The notes under the pieces: model-generated
Seen by the model: only the letters and a program-made list of their open reading frames with translations
Told to the model about the DNA's origin: nothing
Database searches by the model: none
Translations under genes and position numbers: made by a program
Shown here: positions 1 to 13,100 of the stretch, one piece after another
How positions within the stretch are numbered: position 1 is the stretch's first letter
Layout of the letters: every line of letters begins with the position of its first letter
NCBI GenBank assembly: GCA_035771175.1
Contig: CM069608.1
Coordinates: forward strand, 24,248,519 to 24,312,518
Length of the DNA: 64,000 bases
Direction of reading: 5' to 3'
Source of the DNA: Paratinospora sagittata
Lineage: Eukaryota; Streptophyta; Magnoliopsida; Ranunculales; Menispermaceae

Positions 1-1254
1 GGTTTTGGAAATGTTTCCAATAGTTTTGAAATGTTCTTTACATAACTATTAAGCTATTATACGCCTATATTTGGTTTTCATTTCCTAATCTTTCGAAAAA
101 GGAAAAGTTTTAAAAAATGTGCAGTCAAGATGGACGTTAATTGAGTGCGAGGGAGCTAATGCAATCTGGAAATTTCTGGGCAGTGCATCAGCAAGCTAAT
201 CTGGAATTTTTTGGGCAGCGCATCAACAAGCTAATGATCTGGAAATTTTTGGGCAGCGCATCAGCAAGCTAATCTGTGTAGAGCATCAACAAGCTAATGC
301 GAACTGTTTGCAATTTTTCTGGGCATATTTCAACGGTCCAAAACTTGATTTTTTCACCCCCAACGGCTATATTCTTGTGTCTAATGGCTATAACTTGTTT
401 CTAATCAATAAATACATGTAGTTCGGCTATTCTAAACACAAGAGAGACAATCATGTGAATCTAAAGAGTGTTTTTTAAGATCAAATCATTTTTCTCATTT
501 CAAAAACCTAGAACTTAGAGATGTTGATTTGAAGATTGGATTTCATGCTTTTTCATTGTATATCATTCAAAGCATCTTCAAAATCATTCTCTTAAGCAAA
601 TATGGTTGAGAAAGGTATAAATCATTGTAAGGTCTCTTTTCACCTTGAGCTGAAAATTTTCATATCATGTATTTGGTATTTAAATTTATGAGCTTCATTG
701 TAATTGTTCTAATCACTTAGAACAAACATTATATTCATTGTTTTTAGTCTTTTGGATTGTTTCATAGTTTGAAACAAACCAAGTAAAGTGATTTAATATC
801 ACTTATAATTCCAATGTTGGAATCAAGGCTAGTTTCATCCTCGCTCTTGAAAAGGATCAAGCTGTTCTTCCTTCGCCCGCAAAAGGAACATGGGTTCTTC
901 CTTAGCCCGAAAAAATGATATGTGGTTCTTCCTTAGCCTGTAAAAAGGATATGCGGTTCATCCTTAGCCTGCAAAAGGATAGGCTTGCCTTGAGCCTGTA
1001 AAAGGGAATTTGTAACGGTTTGGTCCTCACCCATAAGAGGATTCATTAGTAAAGTTTGAAAATCCTAATCGGGAGATTAGGTAGTGGATGTGGGCGCGGC
1101 CGAACCACTATGAATGTTAGTGTGCTTTACTTTATGCTCATTAGATTTATTTATGTATTGAATTCAATTAAGTCAAAGAATCTCATAAGAAATCAGAAAA
1201 GATAAAAAAAAATTGTCATTATACCCAATTCACCCCGCTCTTGGGTGTTTAACA
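1..1254 (+). mobile_element. SIRE-like copia LTR, 3' part (5' end outside window)
   Basis: The right end has the motif typical of this LTR class, a 'cccaattcacccc...ttgggtg' stretch followed by a terminal AACA at 1251-1254. A TATA-like 'aataaatacatg' lies near 407. The stretch 1030-1120, including 'tcctaatcgggagattagg', recurs at 33410-33510. The upstream half resembles, in reverse, the LTR piece at 33691-35037. A tandem repeat (122-310) lies upstream of the TATA-like box and a series of short hairpins (855-1010) lies downstream. It adjoins decayed copia pol at 1315 and probably inserted into it. The left end and target duplication are out of view, so solo LTR and 3' LTR cannot be told apart. 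Confidence 0.7.
122..310. repeat. degenerate tandem repeat, about 35-45 bp unit
   Basis: About four copies of a unit built on 'gcatcagcaagctaatctgg' followed by 'aaatttttgggcagc'. Spacing varies and substitutions are scattered. It lies in the presumed U3 of the LTR, upstream of the TATA-like box near 407. Confidence 0.75.
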
Positions 1255-1314
1255 CCTAAACGCAGTAAATGAACTAAAGTAGCAAAGTCTTTTAGTCCTG
1301 ATTTTCTAACATAT

Positions 1315-2925
1315 ATGTTAGAAAGAAAGCCTCAAAATTTTAAAGTGGCAATGTCAACACCTGAAGCACTTTTTTGGAAAGAAATTATAAATAGTGAAAT
1401 TGAATCAATCATGCATAATCATACTTGGGAATTGATAGATTTATCATCAGGTATGATGCCTTTAGGGTGTAAATGGATTTTTAAGAGGAAATTAATGGTT
1501 GATGGAACGATTGATAAATATAAGGCTAGGTTGGTAGCAAAGGGCTTTAAACGAAAAGAGGGCCTTGATTTCTTTGATACATATTCACTAATAACTAGAA
1601 TAACATCCATAAGAATGTTTATTGCTATCGCTGCAATAAACAATCTTGAAATTGATCAAATGGATGTTAAGACAACATTCTTAAATGGTGAATTAGAAGA
1701 AGAAATATATATGCAACAAAGGTGTGCAGCGATAGCAATTTGACATTCTTTCAGGTTTGTTGCATCCGGACAAGAACATAAGGTGTGCAGACTTGTGAAA
1801 TCATTATATGGATTAAAACAAACACCAAAATAATGACATTAAATTTGAAAATGCCCTGTTGTCCAATGGTTTTAAAATCAATGAATGTAACAAATTTGTA
1901 TATGTCAAAGACATGCCAAAAAGGCTATGTCGTAATTTGCCTTTACATGTGTGACAGGTTGATTATAAGTAATAACAAAGCTATAATCAAGTCTACAAAG
2001 AATATGTTGACTAAACATTTTGATATGAAAGAATGGGCGTTGTTGATGTCATTTTAGAGATTAAAGTCTCTAAAATATCCGACGGATAAGTATTGTCTCC
2101 GTTTCATTATATTGAGAAAATAATGAATAAGTTCAATAAATATGATACTAGTCCTATAAAAATACTTATAGATGTGAATTTGCATCTTACAAAGAATGCA
2201 GGGCAACCCATAAATCAATTACAATATTCACGTATACTTGGCAGCCTAATGTATGTTATGACATGTACATGTCCTGACATAGCATGTGCAATTAATAAGT
2301 TGAGTCGGTTTACAAGCAATTCAGGCAAAGATTATTGGAAAGCATTGATTAGGGTAATTAGATATCTAAGGTACGTAAAAATTATGGATTACATTATACA
2401 AGATATCCAGTTGTCCTAGAAGGATATAGAGATGTAAATTGGATATATGACTCTAAGGACACTAAATCTACGAGTGGATATGTGTTCACAATTTGAGGAG
2501 GTGCGGTATCTTGGAAATCCTCAAAATAAATATGTATAGTCAAATCTACCATGAAATCTGAGTTTATAACTTTAGATAAAGTTGTAGAAGAAGCAGAATG
2601 GCTTCGTAACTTTTTAGATAATGATTCATGTCAGTTAAAACTTGTCTTTGTAATATGCATTCATTGTGATAGTATGTCTACTATCGCTATAGCACATAAT
2701 AAAATGTATAATGGTAAGTCAAGACATATATGTTGAAGAAACATTACTATTTAACAATTACTTGAAAATAGAGTAATCTTCATATATTATATCAAATCAA
2801 AGGATAACCTTGCGGATCCACTAACTAAAGGTCTGTCTAAAGATCAAGTAAACTATTCATTGAGGGAAATGAGATTAAAGTATATTACAAAAAGAGATTT
2901 CATTGTGGAAACCCAACCTAGATGA
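1315..2925 (+). pseudogene. Ty1-copia pol remnant (RT and RNase H)
   Basis: Reverse-transcriptase similarity runs from 1315 ([48 protein letters not shown]). It continues in shifted frames through the catalytic region near 1930-1960, where the YVDD motif reads YMCD, then SLMYVMTCTCPDIACAINK near 2250 and RNase H near 2410-2740 (HCDSMSTIAIAHNKMYNGKS). The piece ends with 'DPLTKGLSKDQ' near 2815. Several stops and frameshifts break it. Gag, protease and integrase are not in the window. The 3' LTR appears to start at 3453. RNase H of Ty1-copia elements normally removes the RNA strand during cDNA synthesis; this copy cannot do so. Confidence 0.9.
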
Positions 2926-3452
2926 CTGGAAATCCCAAGAACTAGGTTCCTATGACATAATAGTGTTGTCTGCAAAATGAGTAAGTATAAGCATTGTTTT
3001 TAATGATTCCTAAGACATTGCAATCATGTGGGGTATAGTAGGGTAGTCTTAATAGGAAATCACCTATGTAAGTGTGAACTAGGCCAATTCTATAAAGATT
3101 TTAAGGCTTGAATTTTTTAAAAACACTCATGAATACGGGAGTCGTTTAGAGCCAAAATAAACACAATCGCGAGAACTAATATTGTTTGGAATTGAGTTAT
3201 GTGTACATTATTGTCTTGATTTGCATCAATGGTTGAACAGTTCAAGACATCATGTTCACTTATTAGCTACTAAATCCGATAGTGTTTCACTAAGGAAGGT
3301 TCAAAGCTACAAGCTACCCATCCCAATGCAACTCATTCCACCAGTACTCTCTTTAGTGTCTGCATTAACTTTTTAAAATTGAATAAAAAATCCGTTTATG
3401 TGGAGGATGATAGAAAAATACAATTAGTTCAATTTTCATTCATATTGGGGAT

Positions 3453-4800
3453 TGTTGGAAAAATGTGTACCAAACATGATTTTTATCATTTTGAGCCAAA
3501 AATTTAAGTAAGACCTACATGTGATTTTGGGTGGGACGAAGTTGAATATTAATCTCTAATATGTGGAGATTAATAATATATAACTATTTGAGTATACCCA
3601 TTTTTATATAAATAAAAAATTGAGTCTAAAATAGCCTACTTAATAAGTGTAAAGTGGTGAAAATTGATAAATACAGTTTAGTCTCACATGAGAAAGTTTG
3701 AAACAAGAAGTTTACTTATAAATGACTGCTAGTAGCATTCCTTTGAAACTAAGCTAACAACAACGAAGGCTTAAAGCATCACCCCGTGCATGCGCCACGG
3801 GCGATTGGGCGACTTTGGATGCATTGGGCGTACAACACTTTGCACTTTGCACGTGCTCATCGTTGCGAGGAGTTGGTGAGCTTTTTTTTTTGCAATCAAG
3901 GCAGATTGGATGGATTAGATGCGTTCGTGGAGGTGGCATCTAGAGCGTTCTTTGGAGGCGTCCAAACACGATGAATAGTTGGTGTGTCTAGGTTTGATGA
4001 ACCTGGTAGGACGATCGGAGCCGTTAGATCTTGCAGTCGCGGTCTTTCGATGCGAGATTGGGTGTGCCGATCGAGACTGTTAGATCACGCCCACATGGAT
4101 CGAGTGCGATTCAATGGTGCGGGATTGGGTGTGTCGATCGAAACCGTTAGATCACGCCTACATCAGCTGCATCAATCATGACCGTCAGATCGCATCTAGT
4201 TGTGATCTGACTCGATTCAACGGTGCGCAAAAAGGTACCATGTACAACCACTAAATGCCTATAAATAGGCCCCTCAAGAACTTAAAAAAATCATGCAAAA
4301 TTATCATAATTCTCAAAATTTTCTCCTATTTCTTTCTTCTCAATTTTTTGCATTATTGTTGTGAGAGATTACTAGCATTATTGGTTTTGAATATTCTTGT
4401 GATTTGAAGTGTTACTGTCACAAGAAAGAGATCGTTGTATCTTGAGAGACAATTTTCATACACCATGAGCACTAATGCAAAAAAAAAAAATTGTCTTAAG
4501 GATATAGAGTTAAACTTTAGACTCAGTGTACTGCTAATATATCGTTATTCTGTTGAAATAGCGATTGATCTAGTTTCGCTAGACAAAGTCTTGTCTCAAG
4601 TACCTTTAAATAGTTAACAGGAGGTAGCTTGCTGCTCTAAAATAGTAATTTTTAATTGAGACCATTGTGACTCTACCACTCAGCTTGAGGACTAGTTTAG
4701 TTGATTATATAAAAAACTATTTATTTTGTGAAGCTTGCTACTATATAGACAATAATTGCTGGTATTGATCCTTCTTCATCTTTAGGCATTGGGGAGCCTT
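3453..4800 (+). mobile_element. 3' LTR of the decayed copia element (right end uncertain)
   Basis: A purine-rich 'attgggga' tract precedes TGTTGG at 3453, the expected polypurine tract and LTR start downstream of the copia pol remnant. A TATA-like 'cctataaatagg' lies at about 4258. Before it are repeats of 'gatcgaaaccgttagatcacgcc' type (4010-4200). The stretch 4585-4760 (around 'caagtacctttaaatag') is also found in the gypsy LTRs at 29620-29720 and 47590-47710, so part of this region may be a separate gypsy LTR piece. I could not fix the right terminus or a target duplication. Confidence 0.5.
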
Positions 4801-6267
4801 CAAGTGAAGGAGAGCATGTAAGGGTATAGATAAAAAAGAGTATTATTAAGATTACAATATTAACAGCACATCGTCACTAAAAAGTTTTAATTTTATTAAT
4901 AGTATAGATATTATTTAGTTTTAAAAGTACGCGCACATTGTGCGGGTTTACAAAATTGTATGTATTAAATACGGGCGATGGCAGCTGCTTGGTCACTTCT
5001 CCTTCTCAAGTCAACCCCCATGGGTATCGATTCCTTATGGCTCTCCATCAACACTAGTCGGCTGCGAAAACATTTAGAAAACGAAGAACAGACACAAAAC
5101 AGCATCGATCCATGCTTGGTTGATGGGGACACGACAGAGGCACTTTCGGTGGATTGGGAAGCCGCCACGTATTAGTCCCTCGCGCTACTTGCACGTGCCC
5201 TTATATAATTTTTCTCGTAGAATAAAAATAATACATGTAACGGAATATTGGAATTGGGAATTAAGAATCTGTACAGGAATATTATTACTTATTATTATTA
5301 GTTCAAACCCCCAAGTACTACTCTTTTGCTTCACTCGTTGCTGTTGGAATGATACTCCATTGCCTTTATGGCCTGTCATGAGCACAGATGCACATGCACA
5401 TGCACATGCATGCCTCATGATATTTCTACCATATAAAGATATTTTGCAATGTTAATTATAAAGAACAAGAAGTCACGCCACCAAATCAACATGAAAATGT
5501 TGGAACTGATACATGTTAACTACTATAAGAAAGATAAGGCTGCATTTGGTTTTTAACTTTGGAAACTGTTTTCAATTTTTAAACATGAAAAAGATGAAAA
5601 CAGTATAAAAAACATGTTTGATAAAATAAAATTTTAAATTCCCTTTTTAATCTTACCTTTATAAAAAGTAGACAACTTGAAAAATGACAAAATGTTATTT
5701 TCTAAATTTTTTAATATCATGATTTGGGTACAGGTTTGGATTAATTAAATGCACCCCTTTTATTTTTGTGTTAATAGTAAATTTAATTAAAGATTAGAGA
5801 GTGCACAAACAATAAAGAAGAATAAAGTAGAAGAGGATGTCTTCGTTGACAAACAAAAATAAATAAAAATATCTAGAGTAAATAGATGATAAAAAAACAA
5901 AAATAATGAGAAGGAGAAATAAAATTCACTATAAGATCATTGAGATGTCCATCTCCTCTTGCTTTCGGACAACATGTCTTTCCTTCTTCCTTAATGATCT
6001 CCCTTTCTACAACACTAAAGGAAAAATAATCAAGATACATTCTCTTTTGCACTTGGTGGAAAAAGAACATAAACAAACTTTTGAGGATCAAAGAATAAGA
6101 GAGTGAAAACTAAAATAATGAAGAGAAATGAGTGAAGAGATTTAAGCAACAAACCAAAACGTTGAGAAATATTGTAGAGTAAAATCGTGAAGGGTGGTTA
6201 GTAACTGTTCTAGGGAGTTGGGCAGGAGATCAAATTGGTTATTAATTTTAGAAAAATGCTTTCGAAA

Positions 6268-6426
6268 CATATTTTTTTAACACACTTTGTTGATATATCC
6301 TATGAGAGTTGTTGGATCGCCTCGTATAATATATTGATCATCTCAAATTACGTATTAACACGTGATACGAGACTATCCAACAACTCTTAAAGAAAATGTC
6401 AACAAAGTGTATTAAAAAATATATTA
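6268..6426. mobile_element. MITE-like terminal inverted repeat element, about 160 bp
   Basis: The left arm ('atatttttttaacacactttg', near 6269) is the near-perfect reverse complement of the right arm ('caaagtgtattaaaaaatat', near 6403). A second pair, 'gagttgttgga' (6306) and 'tccaacaactc' (6376), extends the fold inward. No coding capacity. The target duplication is not clear in this AT-rich flank. Confidence 0.6.
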
Positions 6427-6612
6427 GTCAATGATCACCCTTAATTTTAAGGTTATCCAAATGGTATAAGTTAGTTTTATATTGAATTAGTCAATCATCA
6501 CCCTTAATTTTAAGGTTATCCAAATGGTATAAGTTAGTTTTATATTGAATTAGTCAATCATCACCCTTAATTTTAAGGTTATCCAAGTGGTATAAGTTAG
6601 TTTTATATTAAA
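6424..6612. repeat. 63-bp tandem repeat, three copies
   Basis: Units start at 6424, 6487 and 6550 with 'ttagtcaat', each followed by 'catcacccttaattttaagg'. The copies differ by only a few bases. The array begins at the right end of the neighbouring inverted-repeat element. Confidence 0.95.
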
Positions 6613-8254
6613 TTACGTAAATACCCTACAAAACTTAAATTACAATTTTATAAAATGGTTAAGGTATTAGAGAATTGAGGGGTAATTTTGGGGTTTTTTA
6701 TAAATTAATCACCTGTGAGTCTTTCCAAGTATTTGCATTATAAGTAGGATAAATATTTAATTAATAAAAATACTTTAAATTAATTATCACTTGCTAAATT
6801 TAAAAATAAATAAGTAAATTTATTTATTTATTTAAATATAATTTCAATAATAAAAATTTATTATCAATAAATATATAATAATATAAGTATATAATTAAGA
6901 ATTATTTTAATAGTTTAAAATATCAATTTTTATTTCTTAACTAATAGTTATTTTAACGAATATAGTTCATAGATTAGCTTCATTGTGAGATATTATTCAA
7001 TAACTAGAATCACTTCTGTTAATTGTAAGTAGTAGAAAAATCCTTTAATTCCAATTACATCAATTCACATTTAGTACTCTAAACAAGATATAGAAAATTG
7101 GCAAGGAAAAATTTATAAAGTTTGAAGTTCTTGAATTATTACAATATATATGGATAGAGTTTTTTCCTTTTCTTTTTTAATAATAAAACTTATGTGTTTC
7201 TTTGTTATTCTAAATACTAGCTAGTGGATCAGTAGCTATATCTCCATGTAAAACTGTTAATCTTGCATTTTAAATATATTAGACCATAACGATTTATTTT
7301 AGCAAAATTTTATTTTTATTATTTAAAGTCAATTCATTCCTTATAATATATATAACTAAAAAAGAGTTTTTTTTTTTTTTTTTTTTAATTATATGAGATC
7401 GACTAGATAAATTCGCTTCTTTCACTTTTTCTAAGTCACACATTGAAAACATTAACATCATGACGTTGAAAAGACCTAACTTTTTTATTAAAAAAATAAA
7501 TAAATCGTTTTTTGGGGGACCTGGCTCTTAGGTATAAGCAAGAGGTTCAAGGGGAGAGGTATATATGTTAGCTTTTGGTATATTATTAATTGTATTTATT
7601 ACGTAGAACGCATATAGGCATATATATAGTAAGTGAATGGGAAGAGAGTGTCTGCCGCAATCAGTGGTGGAGTTGTCTCAAGTACCCACTTCTACTACTC
7701 TTTCCAACATGTACGTTTCATTCGCAAAACGGTAGTTCTATGTAAGAAAATTGCAGGCTGCAGTAACATACATATTCAAGGATTATTTTTTTGAATCATG
7801 ATCTCAATATTTTAAGTATTATATGCCAAACGTACTGTTTTTTTTTTATTTGAATATCGGGATTTTGACATTTGGTAGTGTCCTCCTTCATTTTCGAAAT
7901 GAGACTATTCCATTAGACTTCAAAATTTTACAGAGGTGGGGCGTCCCTCTTAATCATAATTTTGTTAAAAAGAGGTTCAAACTCGAAATTAAGTCTCTCA
8001 ATCCTCTTTGAATTTGGCCCTCGAACCATCGAACCAACTGGTGGTTAAAGTTAAAGTTTGATACAACTTTTTTGCATTTGAAATATTAAAATCATAAAAG
8101 CATACGGGGTTTGACAAATACAAAAACATATCCAAGGGCATAAGGTTTTACATTGATTAGATCTTACGCTTGAGTTTTTTTATTTAGCGTCTTTAAATGT
8201 TTGTGATTGTGTCCCTAAGTAAGATTAATAAAAGTAAAGCCGATATCATAACTT

Positions 8255-8256
<2 letters not shown>

Positions 8257-8316
<60 letters not shown>

Positions 8317-8326
8317 TATATATATT
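8257..8326. repeat. (TA)n microsatellite
   Basis: About 27 consecutive TA units (one interruption near 8313). Confidence 0.97.
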
Positions 8327-9366
8327 TAAAGATTTACGTAGAGCATAATACTTTTATATTCTAAAGATGATAATTAATTAAAATTTATTTTCTAATTGTT
8401 ATACGTATATTTCATAATTAAATCAGGAATCAAACACTGACCTTGGTTATTAAAAAAAGTAAAAATAAAGCAATATTTTAGGATGATTAGTCGATCGGCC
8501 AAATCTCCCAAAAGCGTCTATGCCACGGCATTGCAACTAAAAAACCCAATTGGAGAATTGGGCCCACTTCGCCTTATAATCAAATTTGGCGGCCAGCGAA
8601 TCAGACAGATTTGCATGCATGTGTACTAAGGATAGAATATAAAGTTCGCCAACGGGCCTCAGATACGCCACGTTACCCACCACTTATCATTTACCACGTT
8701 TTTTTCCTTTTGGAGATAACGCGTGAATTCGAAGCCGACTGCCTTTTTTGAATTGCGTTGATTCAGCTGGCTCTATGGGCAGTTGGGCACAGCACAAAGG
8801 GAGTTTGATTTTAATTTCAAGTCGACAACATTCTTTGGCCATTTTCATACTTTGATTTCTAGTGAAATATATATACATACTTCAAACTTCATCAAGAGAT
8901 TATTTGTATCTTTCCCATAATTAGACAAAGTAATTAATCAGGGATCTTAAAATAAAAATAAGCACATAAGGGCCTACACAATCAGGACACACAAAGGCCA
9001 AGAGAAGAGCTCAAAGGGCCTACAATAAACCATTGTATATTGTACAGTTTTTGTTTCAACGTTACAACCTTATGAATAAGAAGCCATGCTTTATTAAAAT
9101 ATCGTGTACAAAATCTAAGCTGCTTTATATACCCTCTATCGATTTCAGTAGCGAATTTGTTTATATTTTATGATTATTTTGCATTTAGTGCACATATCTA
9201 ATTACCAAATATAAACCATATGTACATGTATTAATATTTCATATATGTTTCTTTCTGGCATGAAAGTTTCTATTCTTGTTTTAACGAATAACTTTTGATG
9301 GGTTCAAGAGGTCTAAATGAATCCTTTCCTAATGCTAATTTTTCGTTTTTCCAAGTGTTATTATTG

Positions 9367-9862
9367 CTTTTTTTTTCTTAAGTACAAAGAGCACCAGAAG
9401 TGCTCAACATATACAACAACAACAAAAACGAACATCTACGTCAAAGTCTGCAGGCAAAGAAAACAAACATACACTATAAACAACTAAATGCAATATGCCC
9501 AATTCCTAACCCATTCGCTGATGGAATAACCCTTACAAAGATTGAATGCAGTTAGCCAAGAGCTAGCAATAATGAGGATCTTGCTCTAGAGGCATTCATG
9601 GTCCCTAGAGATGCTGTCAAAAACACCTTTGTTATGCTCCAACCAAACAATCCAAAAAGTTGTCATAGATGCTACCCTCATAATCTTAACACCATCTTGT
9701 TGAAGTTCATGAGCATTTTTCAAAGCAAAACATTCCTTGCATGAGGAAGGACGCGTAAACCTGTTACCCAACCTCCCATGCCATTCCTCCCACAATTTGG
9801 AAGAGACGGGGCATCTAAAGAAAAGGTGGGCTGTTGAATCTGCATTCTGTAGACATAAAGGG
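9367..9862 (-). pseudogene. LINE ORF2 fragment 3: zf-RVT end and poly(A) tail
   Basis: On the minus strand, from 9857 down, reads a zinc-binding reverse-transcriptase region (zf-RVT) typical of plant L1-like LINEs: a C-x2-C-like start, HLFFRCPVSSKLWEEWHG, then TTFWIVWLEHNKGVFD near 9640. A T run on the plus strand at about 9370-9378 is the LINE poly(A) tail. It continues the fragment at 17900-18277. The CCCTT/AAGGG duplication on both sides of the intervening copia shows the two were one sequence. A small deletion or frameshift near the junction and several stops make it nonfunctional. Confidence 0.85.
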
Positions 9863-10118
9863 TGAAAGCAAAGCTATAATAGACCAGAATAGAAAGAAAG
9901 AAGAGAGAATAGAGAAGGAGAAAGGGGAAGAAGATGAGGAGCAAAAGCTCTATTTTACTATTATTCTAACTCAACAAAGACAATACATAGCATTACAATT
10001 TATACAACAGTATAACAAACTTTGGACATGTGGTAATTGTTGGTTGGATGATCAAAATCTAAACTCAAGTAATTAACTGTGGTAAACCACCTCAGGTACC
10101 TTTGAACATTGGTTAACA
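9863..10118 (-). repeat. 3' LTR of copia-B
   Basis: A 256-bp direct repeat of 17643-17899. On the minus strand it starts TGTTAACC and ends TTTCA. A polypurine tract (GCGGGGGGGAA on the minus strand) lies directly upstream at 10120-10130. Confidence 0.95.
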
Positions 10119-10155
10119 TTCCCCCCCGCAAGCGCACGAGGAGTGGAACGATAAT

Positions 10156-13100
10156 TAGGGGTGAAACAAGTCGAGTTGGGTCGTGTTTTGGCCCAAAGAC
10201 CCACCTGGTCGGGTGGCACCAAATTAGGCCCGATGCCACCCAACCTTTAAATTTTGGGGGGGCCTGGCCCAATTCGACATTTGATGGCCGGGCAAGTTGG
10301 GGCCCCCCATACAAGCCTAATTACACAATAAAAAAGAAAAGAAGTCAAAACATAAAAAATTAAAGTGATAAAAATCTGAAAACTAAAATATTCAAAAAGA
10401 AGAAACACAAAAACAAAAATCAAACACAAAAAACATAAAAATAAAATCATATACATATGTAAATATACACACATATACATATATATGTAAATAAATTATT
10501 TTCATGAAGCCTCCTTGCTAAGCATAGAGGCCTCATTTCCATGGGCCTCTATGCTAAGTATTTATACAGACCCAAATGCCAAATAGACTTAAAAGAGAGG
10601 GAGAGCTCACCCTATCTCAAAAGGAAGAGCTCACCCCATCTCCCAAAAGTTCCAATGTGGGACTAAAAAAAGGGAGAGGGAGAAGCCCTTCGCTACATTG
10701 AAACTTTTGGAAAAGGGGGTGAACTTTCCCCATAAAACCCCCTCCCCTCCTATATCCTTCATTTCCTCCCCCAACCCCCCTACGGGATTCTATTTTCTTT
10801 CACCTTACTCAATAGCTCAAAGGCATTAATTCATATTATAAAAATTTTCCTTCCTTCGAAGTCATATTCCATACTTATTGATATATAGAGCTATTTAAAT
10901 TATTTAATAAGTTTTAAAGTGACCACAAAAATAATTATCTATTTTACATCTTCATAAGTGTGAGTAATATTGATTAATTTTGACTCGTCTCACAATAATA
11001 TAATTAAAGTTGGGTGTAACGTTTGTGTTAAAATTAGTTTTTCTTTTTTTCTTTTGAAAAGAAAATTAGTCTATTCTTATAAAATATGAGTCTCTACTTG
11101 AATTATATACTTGCATTTATATAATCTTTTAAATGACCACCATGACATTGATTAGTTTTTACTCATATCACTACTTGCATTTATATAATCTAATTATAAG
11201 ATAAGTAGTAGTTGTTGTGGGACTAAAGGTTGGGGGGAATCCCCCCTTTTCCAAAACTTTCAACTAACCATCTCCCCGGCCAAAACCTTTATAATTATGT
11301 TTATTATCTCTTTAAATGGGTGCAACTTGTAATGGGTTGGAGAGATTTTTGTTTCCTCTCTTCTAAGTCAATAAGTCATGTTCCAACTCCCACGATTATT
11401 GGATAAAGTTATTCAAATTATTTGACAATCGTATTATGACCATAAAATAATTAAAGTTGGGTATAACATTTAGGTTAAAAATATTTTATTCTTATAAAAT
11501 ATTAATCTATAATTGCATTTATATAATATTTCCAAGTTACTACTATGGCAATTTTTGCAAGGTCAATACCCATGACATTGATTAGTTTTGAATCATGTCA
11601 CAATAATATAATTAAAGTTGGGAATGGTATGTGTTAAAATTAGTTTATTCTTATCAATAATTAGTCTATACTTAATACTTGCATTCATATAATATAATAA
11701 AAAGGTAGGTATAATATATGTTAAAATTAGTTTATTCTTATAAAAAATGAGTCTATACTTGCATTCACATAATATAATAAAAGTTGGGTATAATATGTGT
11801 TAAAATTAGCTTATTTTCATAAAAAAATAGTCTATACAAATTAGACTACATAGTAGTATGATCTAATAATAATAACGATAATAATTTCAAATTTATAATT
11901 TCTTATGTTATAATAATTAAGATATGAAAAATAAAAGGATTTATAAGTAATAAGTTTTCATCACCAATTATAGGATATATTCTCATGTTTAAACTTGAAT
12001 CCTTAAAAATTTCCTTACGCACACACATATATATGCTAGTATGATATAATTATAAAGATATAACTGGAGATAATATAATAATTTCAATTTTTTATTTTTA
12101 TTATCAACATTTAATAATCTTCTTCCATATGAAAAAACAATTAATCCACTCAATGGAATGAGTTGTATGAGATTTGTTAAATATCTTTTACTTTTATAGT
12201 CAACTATAGCGTCAAATTATTATTATTATTATTATTAGAATAAGGGTCAAGTTAACTAATGAACATTTTAGTTTGGTAAATTAATTTTTAAATGACAATA
12301 TGTACTCAGCCCATTTTAATTATATTATGGTTTAATTGCAGCAAATAATTTATTCATTTCAAAAGTAAACGAAACTTTTAATCAGTCAATTTGATACAGT
12401 TAAGTGTTCACTATTTATAACCCAATGGTCCAGTAAATGATTATTAAAGTAACTAATACATTTTTTAGAAAAAAAAAATAAAACTAATACTACTTATCTT
12501 ATAATTAGATGCACCTCTTGCAACAATTTTATGATTTCTCAAATGATATCAAATTACCAACGTTGGATTTACATATAATTGTGAAACAAAGTTTACCCAA
12601 AAAAAAAAAAAAATAACAAAATCAACTGTATATGATATAGTCTATGCATATAATAGATTATAAATTATCAATTAAGATTCTTGAAGATATATTTAGCACA
12701 TGATATTTAGGCCTTTTTGACTTATTAAAAATTGCACTCATGTACTTAGAATCAACTCAAAAACTTGAATGGATATACCATATATTTAGGTTATATTTTG
12801 CTAAGGTTATGTCCATAAATCATAATCACCTTTGTTTTCTATGTCATGTCCATGTGTAATGTATATAGAACTCCCTTCTTCCCCCTTTTAGTCCCACAAC
12901 ATTTGTGGGTATACAGGTGTATGGAGATCTCTATTAATTAGATGAAAGTTTTGTTCTCTTTCTTTTTTTTTAGTCCCACATTGCTTTTGAAAGGAAAGAT
13001 ATTGAACTCTCCTCCCATAAAAAGGGTTCCCCACCCCATTATTCACCCAATGAACAATTGCTTTAAAGCTCCAATTTTGGTACATGAATGTTGGGAGTCC

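Larger units (their letters stand above)
4870..9366. other. low-information AT-rich intergenic DNA
   Basis: No protein similarity is recognised on either strand. It contains a small inverted-repeat element (6268-6426), a 63-bp tandem repeat (6424-6612), a long T run near 7367-7386 and a (TA)n tract (8257-8326). Short ORFs overlap on both strands at 4965-5175, in the least AT-rich patch, but have no recognisable domain. Near 5545 'ggctgcatttggtttttaa' resembles one end of a Tourist-like MITE whose partner end I could not find. Confidence 0.5.

Noticed and set aside
4965..5175. Short ORFs starting MAAAWSLLLL (+) and MAASQSTES (-)
   Set aside because: They overlap on opposite strands, have no recognisable domain, and no splice partner or homologue can be named from sequence alone.
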